From the NCBI GenBank assembly GCA_030278955.1, contig JAOANR010000002.1:14530238-14594237 (forward strand): DNA of 64,000 nucleotides, in the 5' to 3' direction. The notes under the pieces are model-generated. The model was not told the origin of the DNA and ran no database searches. It saw nothing but the letters and a program-made list of their open reading frames with translations. This DNA comes from Hygrophila difformis. Taxonomy: Eukaryota > Streptophyta > Magnoliopsida > Lamiales > Acanthaceae. The position numbers and the translations under genes were made by a program. Shown here one piece after another: positions 9,664 to 21,246 of this stretch (within the stretch, counting starts at the first letter, position 1; each line of letters starts with the position of its first letter).

Positions 9664-12600
9664 TTATCCATGTCAGCGCCCTCCGAACCAGCCACAAAAC
9701 GTAAATCCGAATCAGAACCAGCCGGCCAATCAAGAGAGGCCGATGGGAAGGTTGAACGTGATCAACCAGGCTGACATACCTGCGCAGGGTGATGTGATGG
9801 CAGGTACCTTTCATGTCCTAAGTACTCCGCTTAGAGTTTTATTTGATTCTGGAGCCAGTTGTTCCATATTATCTTCGAGAGTTGTAGCTGAACTAGATCT
9901 ACCTAAGTGCGAAATGATTAGCTTAGGAATCCAACTGCCTTCGGGAGAAGTAATAGCCTGCTCTAAGCGTTATAACGGAATACCTGTGGTAATAAAAAAC
10001 GTAGAGTTTTTCGCGAACTTGGTAGAGTTTGACGTCAGAGACTTCGATGTCATACTAGGGATGGATTGGCTAACCCCGTTATAAGGCCGTGATCGAATGC
10101 CAAAAGCAAAAGATCACGCTGTCAAAGAGTAGGGGGAGGAGAGTCATCTTCTACTCCCAACCCCATAAAAAGTCTAACAAAATAGTCAACGCCCTCAAGT
10201 TATGTAGCTTAGTGCAGAAGGGTTCCGCGCTATACGCATGCTACATTCATAACCTGGAAGCTGAAGGAGTCAAGGTAGACAACATCCCGGCGGTGAGGGA
10301 ATACCCAGATGTGTTCCCTGAAGACGTTCCCGGTATGCCACCCAAGAGAGATCTTGAATTCACAATAGACCTCATTCCGGGAACGGAGCCTGTTTCGAAA
10401 GCTCCTTACCGCATGACGCCACTGGAAATGAAGGAACTAAAGGAGCAACTCGAGGAGTTGCTGGAGAAGGGATACATTAGACCGAGCACGTCCCCATGGG
10501 GAGCACCGGTCTTGTTCGTCAAGAAGAAAGACGGAGGGTTACGACTGTGCATCGACTATAGAGGACTCAATCAAGTCACCGTCAAGAACAAATACCCGTT
10601 GCCCCGGATCGAAGATTTGTTCGACCAACTAAAGGGAGCTACGGTATTCTCAAAGATCGACTTACGCTCGGGATATCACCAATTGAGGATCGCCGAAAAG
10701 GACATCCCAACAACGGCGTTCATGACTCGTTGCGGGCACTACGAGTTCACGGTGCTATCCTTTGGGCTAACGAACGCCCCAGCAATGTTCATGAATCTCA
10801 TGAATAACGTATTTCGAGAATTGTTAGATCAATGCGTGGTGGTGTTCATAGATGACATCTTGATCTACTCAAAAAGTGAAGAGGAACATTCCGAGCACTT
10901 ACACAAAGTGCTAGGGATCTTACGAGTGAACCAACTGTATGGTAAACTATCCAAGTGCGACTTCTGGTTAAGGGAGGTGGCATTTCTCGGGCATATAGTA
11001 TCCGCCAACGGAGTGGCAGTGGACCCAGCAAAGATCTCGGCAGTGACCGAGTGGGTGCCACCGAAGAATCCAACGGAGATAAGAAGCTTCCTTGGACTGG
11101 CGGGTTACTATAGGCGATTTGTAAAGGATTTCTCGAAAATCGCCCGCCCGTTGACTCAACTGTTGAAGAAAGGGACGAAGTACGACTGGACCAACGAGTG
11201 CGAAGCCACATTCCAGGATCTGAAGAAAAGACTTACCACAGCGCCAGTATTGGCATTACCATCAGAGGATTACCATCAGAGGATGGAGACTTCGAGGTGT
11301 ACAGTGACGCCTCGAAGGAGGGATTGGGATGCACCTAATGCAAGATCAAAGGGTTATAGCGTACGCATCGCGCCAACTGAAACCACACGAGGAAAACTAC
11401 CCGACGCACGACCTGGAATTGGCCGCGGTCGTGTTCGCCTTAAAGATTTAGAGACACTATCTCTATCGGCGAAGGTGTCGAATGTTCACCGACCATAAGA
11501 GCCTCAAGTACATATTCACGCAAAAAGAGCTGAATTTGAGGCAGAGGAGATGGTTAGAACTGATTAAGGATTATGACTTGGAGATCGCGTACCACGAAGG
11601 GAAGGCCAACGTCGTGGCCGACGCCTTGAGTCGAAAGACTCAACACGTCGCGAACTCACTTGTGATACCGGCCGAATTGTACAAAGACTTGGCGAAATTA
11701 AGTCTAGAACTGGTGCATCCTGGCACGATAACCGAGGTCGTCAACGCGATGGTAGTGGGACCGACCATATTTGATGAGATACGACTCGCCCAACCGGGTG
11801 ATGAGAAGCTGGAAGAAATAAGGAGGGTCATTGCCGAAGGAAAGGCAATGGATTTCAAAATTCATGAGGACGGAAGCATCCGCTTCAAGGGAAGGTGGTG
11901 TATACCACGAAAATCTGTGGATCTGAAGGAAAAGGTGATGGAGGAGGGCCATAACACCCCCTACTCGGTTCACCCCAGAGGGGACAAGCTGTACAAGGAC
12001 TTGAAGAAGAACTATTGGTGGCCGAACATGAAGAGAGAGGTAGCCGAGTTTGTCGCAAGATGCCTTACCTGCCAGAAGGTCAAGGCAGTACGACAAAAAC
12101 CCCTAGGACTAATGCAACCATTGGAGATCCCAAGCTGGAAATGGGATAGTATCTCAAGGATTTTGTTTCGGGGTTACCACGCTCACCGAAGGGAATGAAC
12201 AAGATCTGGGTGATCGTGGATAGATTGACAAAAGCCGCCATATTTATCCCAATGAAGGATACTTGGTCAATGGACCAATTGGCAGGGGCGTATGTCGACA
12301 ATGTGGTACGCCGGCATGGGGTACCACACGACATCATCTCTGATAGAGACAGTAGATTTGTCTCTCAGTTCTGGACCAAACTGCAAGAAGCTCTCGGTAC
12401 GCAAATAAAGATGAGTACCGCGTTCCATCCCATGACGGATGGGCAGACGGAGCGAACGATCCAAACGCTGGAGGACATGCTGCGGGCCTGTGTGCTAGAA
12501 TTTAAGGGGAATTGGGAGAATCATCTACCTTTGATAGAGTTTTCCTACAACAACAGTTACCATGCTAGCATCGGCATGGCACCCTTCGAAGCACTGTATG

Positions 12601-13223
12601 GACGTAGGTGCCGAAGTCCATTAAGCTGGGAAGAGAACGATAAGACGGTAATAGTGGGACCACAACTTGTTGAGGACATGGCTCAACAAATCAAGGTCAT
12701 CCAAAGGAAGATGAAAGCCGCTCAGGACCGGCAAAAGAGTTACGCGGACGTGAGACAGAAAGACTTGGAATTTCAAGTCGGCGATAAAGCCATGCTGAAG
12801 GTATCACCAATGAAGGGTGTGATTCGCTTCGGCAAACGAGGAAAACTGAGTCCACGGTACATAGGACCATACAAAATCCTGGAAAGAGTGGGAAATCTCG
12901 CATATCGGCTAGCGTTGCCACCACAATTTGCTTGTGTTCACAATGTATTCCACGTCTCCCAGTTGAAGAAGTATGTGCACGATCCGACCCATGTGCTCCC
13001 ACCGGAAGAAATTGAATTTGAGGACGACTTGAGTTACGAGGAAGTTCCGGTGCGAATACTTGACACGAAGGAGAGAGTAACGAGGAATAAGACCGTGAGA
13101 ATGGTCAAGGTCCTTTGGTCCAACCACGAGACGGAGACGACAACGTGGGAGTTGGAGGCCGACATGAAACAACGTTACCCTACCCTCTTCCAAGATGAAC
13201 CGGCCATAGTTATGGTGACATAA
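9664..13223 (+). pseudogene. E2 pol (3' gag, protease, RT, RNase H, integrase, chromodomain), broken
   Basis: Reading order: gag tail, protease with DSGAS (about 9845), RT with intact FIDDILIYS (about 10845), RNase H, HHCC zinc finger (about 11960-12075), integrase core with conserved Asp, Asp and Glu (GQTERT near 12440), and a chromodomain (about 13036-13182). Breaks seen: an extra base in a C run at about 10074-10078; a 14-bp tandem duplication (11256-11269 and 11270-11283) shifting frame in RNase H; a one-base loss near 11333; a TAG at 11449-11451 replacing a Trp; a one-base loss near 12157 just before the integrase core. The last third (12195-13223) is open. Proteins match E1/E3 closely enough to show the same lineage. 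Confidence 0.92.
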
Positions 13224-13233
13224 CTGTATTCTT

Positions 13234-13255
13234 AAGGGGGGGGGGGGGGGGAGGA
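13234..13255 (+). promoter_or_regulatory. E2 polypurine tract with 16-G run
   Basis: AA followed by sixteen G residues and AGGA lies immediately 5' of the LTR start at 13256. It is the plus-strand priming site. The G run is longer than the five-G run at the equivalent tract of E1 and E3 and is likely slippage-prone. Confidence 0.8.
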
Positions 13256-16058
13256 TGTAACACCCGAGAAAAACAAATTCAAATTGTTTTGAACTACGTC
13301 ATGACTTGATCCCTTCACAGGGTACGTAGGCAGCTTGGAACTAAATTCTAAGTTCAGTCACAACTTAAAAATCACAAAATAAATCACAAATTAAGTCACA
13401 AATTAAATCACAAAATAAATCACAAGATCAATCAGCAAAACGTTAGGAGGAATTGGAACAAATTTAACTAGACTAATTAGGGCACACAAATGTTACGAGC
13501 GTTAATCCCGAACTCGTAACAAGTTTAAGGTAAAGATTTCAAACCGGAAACGACCCGAGGAGTCGAGCTAACACGTAGAGGGTAGAAAGCCGATAGAGAA
13601 AAGAAAAAAAGACCCGACGGACCACGCGGACCGCCGAACCGGCCGGTCCGGCCGGCCCGCGCTCGCCGCGCGCCGCCGCGCGGCCACCGCGCGGAAGGAG
13701 GAGACGCGTCTCCAGGACTGGTCGCGCGTGCTCCGCGCGGGCAAAGCTATGGGTGCGCGTCACCAGCGCGCCAGAGGTGCAGAAGGTGTAAACTTTCCTT
13801 CCATGGCGATTTTTTTGCCAAAATTAACATTCCCTTCGATGGTAAATGGATCCCAGCCTTGGGAAAGGCTTAAGAACAGCTAAGGGACGCCCCCTACCCC
13901 TTATTTTCAGAAAACAAGCCATAAACTCTCTTATTCTTCCTCTCCAAGTTCAAAACTCCTTCGACTCCACTTTCCGGCGAGTATTCCGGCGACGACGAGG
14001 CAAACGGGACGAAGCCTCCACCCTCTAGAACCTTGGTAAGTAGTATTATAGTGTTTGAGTCGTCCATAAGTTGTAACAAACTCGAAATCTAACCATCTTC
14101 CTTTGCTACGATTTCACGTCGGGGGGGACGAACAAAAAGCGATCGGAGAAGTTGGCCGTTCGTCGCGACCTTAGGACATCCGGAAACCCCTTCCAACGAC
14201 CCTACTCTCAAACTAAGTAAGTTAAGACCTTACTCTCCAATTTTTGTGGTTTATTGTCGTTTAAAACTTAAGATCTAGACCCGTAACAAGAATCGGTTTT
14301 CAAAAACCCTATTTTCGACCAATTTTATAAACTCGCCTAAAACTCGACCTTCGGGAATTCAAACCTAAAACTTTTCAACAAAGATTTTGTTCATAAGACT
14401 TTAATCTACCTTGTGTCCAAATTTCAGCCATTGACATAAAGATTTGCTATCCCAAATTGCACAGTAAATTTTCTGTGACAAAACCGAACGTTTAAATTTT
14501 TGACAGAATTATTTACTCGACTTGATGCATGATTTTCACCCATTTATAGAATGATTCAACTTTGCATTTCTAAACAAAAGTTGTAGATAATTGTGTCTAG
14601 ATTATGCATATAAAATTTCATGAATTTTGGAGTTCATTTGATATGTCAAACGGATGATTTTCAGAACCTGTTTTAAACCATCTTTTGAGTCCGCACGTAT
14701 GCAGCGTGTTGTGGTCGATTTTTGAACATCTAAAATTCAATATTTCCAAAATCTTAAAACATTAAAGTTGTTCATTAAGGTGTTGTGTATATCCTGTAAA
14801 AATTTCGGACCAATTGGCTTTGAAATGAATTTTTAATCGGCGTTGCGCTTAACTGTGTCGGAATTGGTTTTTGGGACAGAAGTTTTCCTTTGCAAAGAAC
14901 TCGAAATTTGACTCACTTCGAAACCTTATTTCCAAAAACTTAAAACATGAAAGTTGTTCGTATGTGTGTTTTTGAGCTACTGTGTAAATATCAGAATTTT
15001 TGGTGTAAAGATGAATTTTTAATTAAGAAAGGCGTAAACTGCGTCGAATCGGATTTTTCGAACTTGAGAAAACTCGAACTACGAAACGCGATATCGAATA
15101 TTTTGATAACATTGAAATACGAACTTTCGAAAAATCCCGTTCACTAGGCTGAGCCGATCTTCATGCTATCATTATCTTTGAGACTGCCTCGTTAGTGGTC
15201 TCCTTACTATCTGAGATTGCCTCGTTAGTAATCTCGCGCGCTGTGTTATTTGGATCGCCTCGTTAGTGGTCCTACTATCTTTGAGACTGCCTCATTAGTG
15301 GTCTCCCATTTATTTGGACTGCCTCGTTAGTGGTCCTACGTTTTGAGATTGCCTCGTTAGTGATATCCCGGTATGGTGTCCTCTTCTTAGTTTGCGGGAT
15401 AAGATATAAAAGACTTGTGTGAGTGTTTAATTATGCTCGAATCTTATTTACCATGTTTTTAAATTATGCTTTTAAATTACGTTCTTAAATTATTCTTTTA
15501 AATTACGCTTTTAAATTAAGTCATTTAATTATGTATTCTCGTCTCGAATAAATTAATCATGTTTTTCCGCTGCGAATAAAATATGGATTTTTGAATTAAT
15601 GCATGAAAAGTGTAATCATTAGTTAAAACGCATGTAACCCCTTAAATTGTTTAGTTAGGGATTAACTTACTCGGTATATTTTTATACTGATAAACCGTTG
15701 TCATTTTTCTTTTACAGAGTATGTCGAGTGACGCATGCATATGCACTTGGGGAAAACATTTATGAACGTTTTGATTACTGCATCATATTACTGTTTTACC
15801 GGGTCTGTTAAACCCGAGGTTTGGCCGTGTTGGCCGTGAATACTTTCCGCTGCATTTACTTTATTTCGTGCATGATGATTATGACCTTCGTATTTTGAAT
15901 TAAGTATTATTAAATTCCGGACTCAATGTTGAAATGTTTCTAAATCTTTTACGTACCCATAAGCCTTGTCTTTCCTTAGTGAGCTCGGGAAGCCGTGTCT
16001 TGCTAGGGAGATGTGGCGGTGACATCCCGGCCTGGGTTATCAAATCCGGGGTGTTACA
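13256..16058 (+). repeat. E2 3' LTR
   Basis: 2803 bp, from TGTAACACCCGAG to CCGGGGTGTTACA. It contains a GC-rich inverted-repeat block (about 13618-13720), a minisatellite of about six TGCCTCGTTAGTGG-type units (15175-15370) and the conserved ATTAACTTACTCGGT near 15661. Its ends match the reverse strand of the E1/E3 LTRs, showing one LTR superfamily. Confidence 0.9.
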
Positions 16059-17918
16059 GTAATACCCGAGATTTTTACAAAAAAAAATGGAATTAAATTC
16101 GAGAACGAAAAGCATTTTAAATTCCAAGAACCGTGAAGTTGGAAATGATTTGAAGAAATAAATGATTGCACAGGAATGGAATGACGACGAATTCAAAGCC
16201 AACGACTCCAAACGCCACGAATTCAAGATTTCGAATACGGGACTAATTCGAGATGAAATAAATTTAAGATAGGAATCATAACCCGAGAATGACCCAAAAA
16301 AAAATCGAGCCCGAAAGTGTAGAAGGATAGAAGCCCGAAAGAGAGGAGAAAAGACCCGACGGATCGCACGACCCGGTCCGGACCACAGTCCGGACCGGAG
16401 CCGCGCGGGAACGCGCCAAGAGCGCGTCAAGCAGCAGACAGCTGCAAATCGTGCGATCTCAGCGATTCTTGCCAAAATTTCGACCCCCGACTAAGGTAAG
16501 TCGATCTCAGTCCGGGGGAAAGCTTTTAGGTCGGATTCGACCAGCCTCCAACTTCATCTTTTTCAGTCTTCAAACCCTTTCTTCATCCCCCATCATCCTC
16601 CAACTCTCTTCCACCTCCATTCTTTCGAAAACCCTTGTTCTTGAAACTTTGCCACCCGTCCGGCGAGGATTCCGGCCAAGATGATGATCAAGACGAAGCC
16701 CCCTGCCTTCTAGGACATTGGTAAGGTATAGTGCAGTTTTATATTCGTCTATAATGCAATAATTTCGAATCTAACAATCGAAACTTTCTTACGAGTTCAC
16801 TTTGGGGGCGAAGAAGAAGGAGATCGGTGGAAGATACCCGCTCGTCGCGACCCTAGACAACCGAGAGAGCCCTGTGACGATCCTAAACTCTAACACTGTA
16901 AGTTAACTCCTTGCGTATCAATTTTGGAGTCCCTTGGTCGAGTATTTCGAGAGATCTAAACAAAATACTAAAATCTGTCACCAAGAACTCATCTTTGCGC
17001 GTTTTCTGAAATCTCTCTAAAACTCCTATTTTGAGTATTCAAAACGAGAAACCCCAAACTAAAGTTTTGTTCTGAACACCTTAGTCTAGGTCGTGTTAAA
17101 ATTTCAGAAATGTTCATCAAGTTTGGCCCCCGAAATCGAATTTGGTTCACTCTGCGTTTTCTTTCAAAACCGAAACTGTTGACAGATTTGAGTGTTGAAC
17201 TTCTTTGACGTTTTTCTAATGGATTCCTTCAAAATTAAACTTTGATGTAAAAACGAAAGTTGTAGATAACTATCTGAAGTTTGTGTCCGTAAAATTTCAT
17301 GAGTTTTCGTTAACATTTGAGCCTTCTAAAACGATCTGATCTTTCTGCGTTTTAAAATGAAGTTTCTGAACAGATTTTCTTATTTAACTTGATGCGCGAA
17401 ACTGATCTGATCCGGAGTGTTTTCGGATAAAATGCCTCTAATTAAACATGTTCATTTTCGCATCGTGTACGTTCCTGTAAATTTTTGAAATTTTTGGAGT
17501 TTGCTTGCTAGGTCAAAAACATGTTTTAAAAACAGTGCGCCGTTACCGGAAGGTTGACAGATTTCACTTTTTGAGAACATTGTAAAAGTCGACTTGTTTC
17601 CTTATCTAATTTCGAGAAACTTAAAACATGAAAGTTGTTCGTAAAGATGTTTTTAAGCTTCTGATTAAATTTTAGATATTTTGACTTTGAAATGAATTTT
17701 TAAATTAAAAAGGCGTAACCTGTGACGAATTGGATTTTTCGAATTTGAGAAAACTCGAACTATGAAATGCGACGTTGAATCTTTTGTACGACAAAACTTG
17801 AACTTTCGAAAAATCCCATTCACTAGGCTGAGTCGATCTTCATACAACTATCTTTGAGACTGCCTCGTTAGTGGTCTCCCTACTATCTGAGATTGTCTCG
17901 TTAGTGATCTCCTTACTA

Positions 17919-18103
17919 TGCCGAAATGGCAGTTGTGCACATGGCCTGCCAAAATGGCAGTTGATATACACGCCTGTCAAATTGACAGTAGATACGCACG
18001 GCTTGCCAAAATGGAAATCGTTACATATGGCTTGCCAAAATGGCAATCGATACACACGGCTTGCCGGAATGGCAATCGAGATACATGGCTAGCCAAAACG
18101 GCT
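17919..18103 (+). repeat. Minisatellite of TGCCAAAATGGCA-type inverted repeats in the E4 LTR
   Basis: Seven units about 27-30 bp apart, each with a short dyad around an A-rich loop: TGCC/GGCA, CTGCC/GGCAG, CTGTC/GACAG, TTGCC with GGAAA (one mismatch), TTGCC/GGCAA twice, AGCC/GGCT. The array runs into two further palindromes, GCGGCCGC and CCGGTTCACCGG (18122-18140). Confidence 0.85.
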
Positions 18104-18518
18104 GTCAATACTGATATGGCTGCGGCCGCCGGTTCACCGGCTAACTGATTATGATTATTGAGATTTGCCTTGTTAGTGATCTCCCTTGTGTGGTGTTCTC
18201 TTCTTAGTTGACGGGATAATTCTAAAAGACTCGTGTGCATTATTTATTTAAACTTTATTTACTTATCACGCTTTTAATATACGCTTTTTAATTATACCTT
18301 TAAATTTTGCATTCTAGTCTCGTATAATTAATTATGCTTTTCCGCTGCAAGTTAAATTATAAATTTTTAATATTTCAGTTAAGCCCGAGTAAAAGTAAAA
18401 TTTTTATATTCATTAAATAATTTTTTTTAAAACCCCTTTATTGTTACGTTAGGGATTAACTTACTCAGTTTTTTATATACTGATAAAACTTGTTCATTTT
18501 TCTATTACAGAGTACGGA

Positions 18519-18523
18519 GCATG
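18519..18523 (+). repeat. E3 target-site duplication, left (GCATG)
   Basis: GCATG directly precedes the E3 LTR start and is repeated at 29491-29495 directly after the E3 end. E4 sequence continues on both sides. Confidence 0.9.
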
Positions 18524-21086
18524 TGTAACACCCCGGATTTGATCACCCAGGCCAGGGCATTACCGCCACACCTTTCTAAACAAGACACGAACCAAGTCGA
18601 GCTTATTTAGAAAGATGCTAAGGATAAGTTGTACCAAATTTTAAAACAATTTGAAATCCATTCAAATATGCCCGAAGTAAAATCAGTTCAGAGTATCACA
18701 TGCATAAAATAAGTAATAGTAGTGCGGAAGCAAAATAGGTCCAAACAGACGGCCAAAACCAAAGTTCAACGTTCCAAGTCCAATACGAGAAATTTAAAGT
18801 AAAATAAATGCGACAAGTTCTTTCTTCGAAAAATCCCATCCCGTCGTGCCATGACTTACTCTGCGAAAAATGAAAAACAACAAATTATCAGTACAAACGG
18901 TACTGCGTAAGTTAATGTATAGCATAACAAAATTTAAAGTTTTTAGATGAGTAAAAAGATAGGAGTTTAATTTTTAAAATAGACGAGTGAATTAATATAC
19001 GGGAATTCTAACACTTTACCACATACATCATTACCAATGTTCATTTTGATCGAGGGCACCAAATATGACCTTGGGGACTTACACCCACAACACCTCCATT
19101 AATACGATTCTAGGCCTAAGCCCTTTCGAATCAACCCACCTCTGGGACTCGTACCCACGAGGGATGTGAAAGCAGTGACCCTATACAGACCGCTCCGGAG
19201 CCCTAGACAACCCATACGGATACATCTAGGAGTATAGATTCTTACTAACACGAAACCACAATATCATATGCGCCGTTTTGGGCACACAAAAAGAGGGGGC
19301 GGCCCAACGAGCTCACGCCAAGTGCACTTACCCTCTAAAAAGTCGGGCATCCCACTCGATCAAAACTTACGAAGTTTAAAAGTCATAATTTCACACTTTA
19401 CAATACCACACAATTCCTGATTTCATATATTTTCAAAAACGAGTATCAATGGACTCGTACATCATCAAAATACACAAGTACGATTTTACCGACAAAGAGT
19501 CGCCACTGGCAGTTTCAGAAATCGAATTTGGAAACTTAGCAAAACATTTTCAAAAATTCCGAAATTTTTACAGGAGTTAGGAAACACCCAAATGAACATT
19601 TTTCATAGAAATAAGCTATTTCAAAATCGTACTCTAATTGGCTTAAAAAAAATCATTTCAGAACTCATCTTTCAAAGGCATAGGAATTTACTATTCACTT
19701 CGACCACAGTTCCTTTAAAAATTCATAACTATTCCAAGAGTGATCCAAAAATTCTGAAATTTTACAGGGATAAACTAGACACATAAATGAGAAACCTTCA
19801 TGAAGAAACCATCTATCAAAAAAGAGAGTAAATAGGAGTAATACGAACAACAAAATCTGTCTACACCATGAATTTAAAACTGTCATCATAAACTTAGAAA
19901 ATACCACATGCTTTTTCGTCGTCCATATCATGTCCAAAAATTATGAAAATTTACAGAGATCATATTCAAGGTGTTGGAAACATTTTTCATTTAGAAACGT
20001 TTCTCCAAAAACAAACGGATCTAGGTGAACAAGGATGAACAAAAGAAGCTATCCTGAAGAAACCCTAAATCACAGATTTGACAAGGAGTGGATTTCGAGT
20101 TGTATCTCCATGAATACTCAACCAAAAGCTCTAAAATTTGATATGCACATCATTAAATTACTTGGTAAGAGATTAAGATCGAAAACTCCTTTGGTGGTTG
20201 CTTGGAAATCGGCCAAAACAGTCCCCACGAACACTCCTTCAACCGAATGACCCTATTTGAGAGACGTAGATGAAGTTTCCTAATGAGAAGAGAAAAGATC
20301 CGAGTTTAAGGACTAGGAATGAACTAGAAGCCTTACCAACACTTGAGGAATGGCTTGGGATTCCTTGGATTCGTCCAACACTCCTTGGAATGGAAGAACT
20401 CTCAACACTACTCACCTAACACTCAAAGGAATGTTGATTTTCGGATTAGTGAATGAGTGGGGTTTGGGGCCTGATTTGGGGATAAGAATGGAGATGTTAA
20501 TCTTCCCAAGGGCTGCCATAATGCCCCTAGGAAAGTTAAAAACCAATTAATCTGGTCAAGAATCGAAATGAAGGTTCCCAAAGCCCATATTCACTCACCT
20601 TATCCACTAATGCTCACCTAATTCCATTTGGTTCATGCATAACCCTTAATCCAACTATGTAGAGTTCTAGAAGCTTCTAAATTCATCCAAATGGAGTCTC
20701 AATACACCCCCAAGGTCTGAAACATGATTGTGGCTCGATTCCATGAATCCAAGCTCGACTTAATGGCTTAAACATGCTTGAAACGCGTAGCAGCGTTTCA
20801 AAACGCTGCTACTGAGGTGGTGGCGCGCTGGTGGCGCGCCACCGCGCGGCCACCTCGCCACCACCAGGCTGCGGGCCTATCTCTTTTTTTTTTTAAATGA
20901 TTTTTAATCTCTAAAAATCATACATGGATTATCCATGATTGTTGGATAATCCGATAACTCTCTTCGAGTTGCTATCGTCCGAAAATGTTTAATTCCGCTC
21001 TCTCGGAATTATTTCGGTTGCGATAGTTAAATCCAATTAATTATTTTTCGGATTAAATACTCGATGTTGATTTCTCGGGTATTACA
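18524..21086 (-). repeat. E3 3' LTR
   Basis: 2563 bp. Plus-strand ends are TGTAACACCCCGG and GGGTATTACA. It contains the perfect dyad GCAGCGTTTCAAAACGCTGC (20790-20809) followed by a GC-rich GGTGGCGCGCCACC block, then AT-rich hairpins (about 20895-20960) near the U3 start. Compared with the right copy it has about 18 extra bases in the GC-rich block. Confidence 0.95.
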
Positions 21087-21100
21087 GTCTACCCTCCTTA
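21087..21100 (-). promoter_or_regulatory. E3 polypurine tract
   Basis: Same minus-strand AAGGAGGGTAGAC next to TGTAATACCC as in E1. A second purine tract followed by an LTR-start-like sequence lies at 21211-21237. Confidence 0.75.
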
Positions 21101-21246
21101 GAAATCAACTTCGTCCTCGAAGTTGGATCGTACTTCGGAAAATAATTGGCACAAAGAAATTATTGAGGCTTGCAATTTAAAATTCTTACCTCGGTACGCG
21201 ACGACTTTGTGCGGGGTGTCACATCCTCTCCCCCTTAGGACTGTTG

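Larger units (their letters stand above)
9664..16058 (+). mobile_element. E2: Ty3/gypsy chromodomain retrotransposon, 5' half of gag and 5' LTR missing
   Basis: A plus-strand element related to E1/E3 in protein sequence but with a different 2.8-kb LTR. It begins abruptly in the proline/asparagine/glutamine-rich end of gag, joined to the E1 LTR at 9663/9664, so a deletion removed its 5' LTR, leader and capsid region. Its 3' LTR ends at 16058 and is followed by the solo LTR E4. Confidence 0.9.
16059..18523 (+). repeat. E4 solo LTR, left part
   Basis: Begins GTAATACCCGAG directly after the E2 LTR end and runs to the E3 insertion. It resumes at 29496. Total length is about 2767 bp. It holds a perfect 11-bp inverted repeat (16373-16383 and 16388-16398, loop CACA), a minisatellite of short dyads (17919-18103) and the conserved ATTAACTTACTCAGT. 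No internal retrotransposon genes belong to it, so it is a solo LTR or a remnant. Confidence 0.85.

Noticed and set aside
15175..15370. TGCCTCGTTAGTGG units considered as a CRISPR-like array
   Set aside because: Unequal spacing, degenerate repeats, no cas genes, eukaryotic LTR context: a minisatellite.
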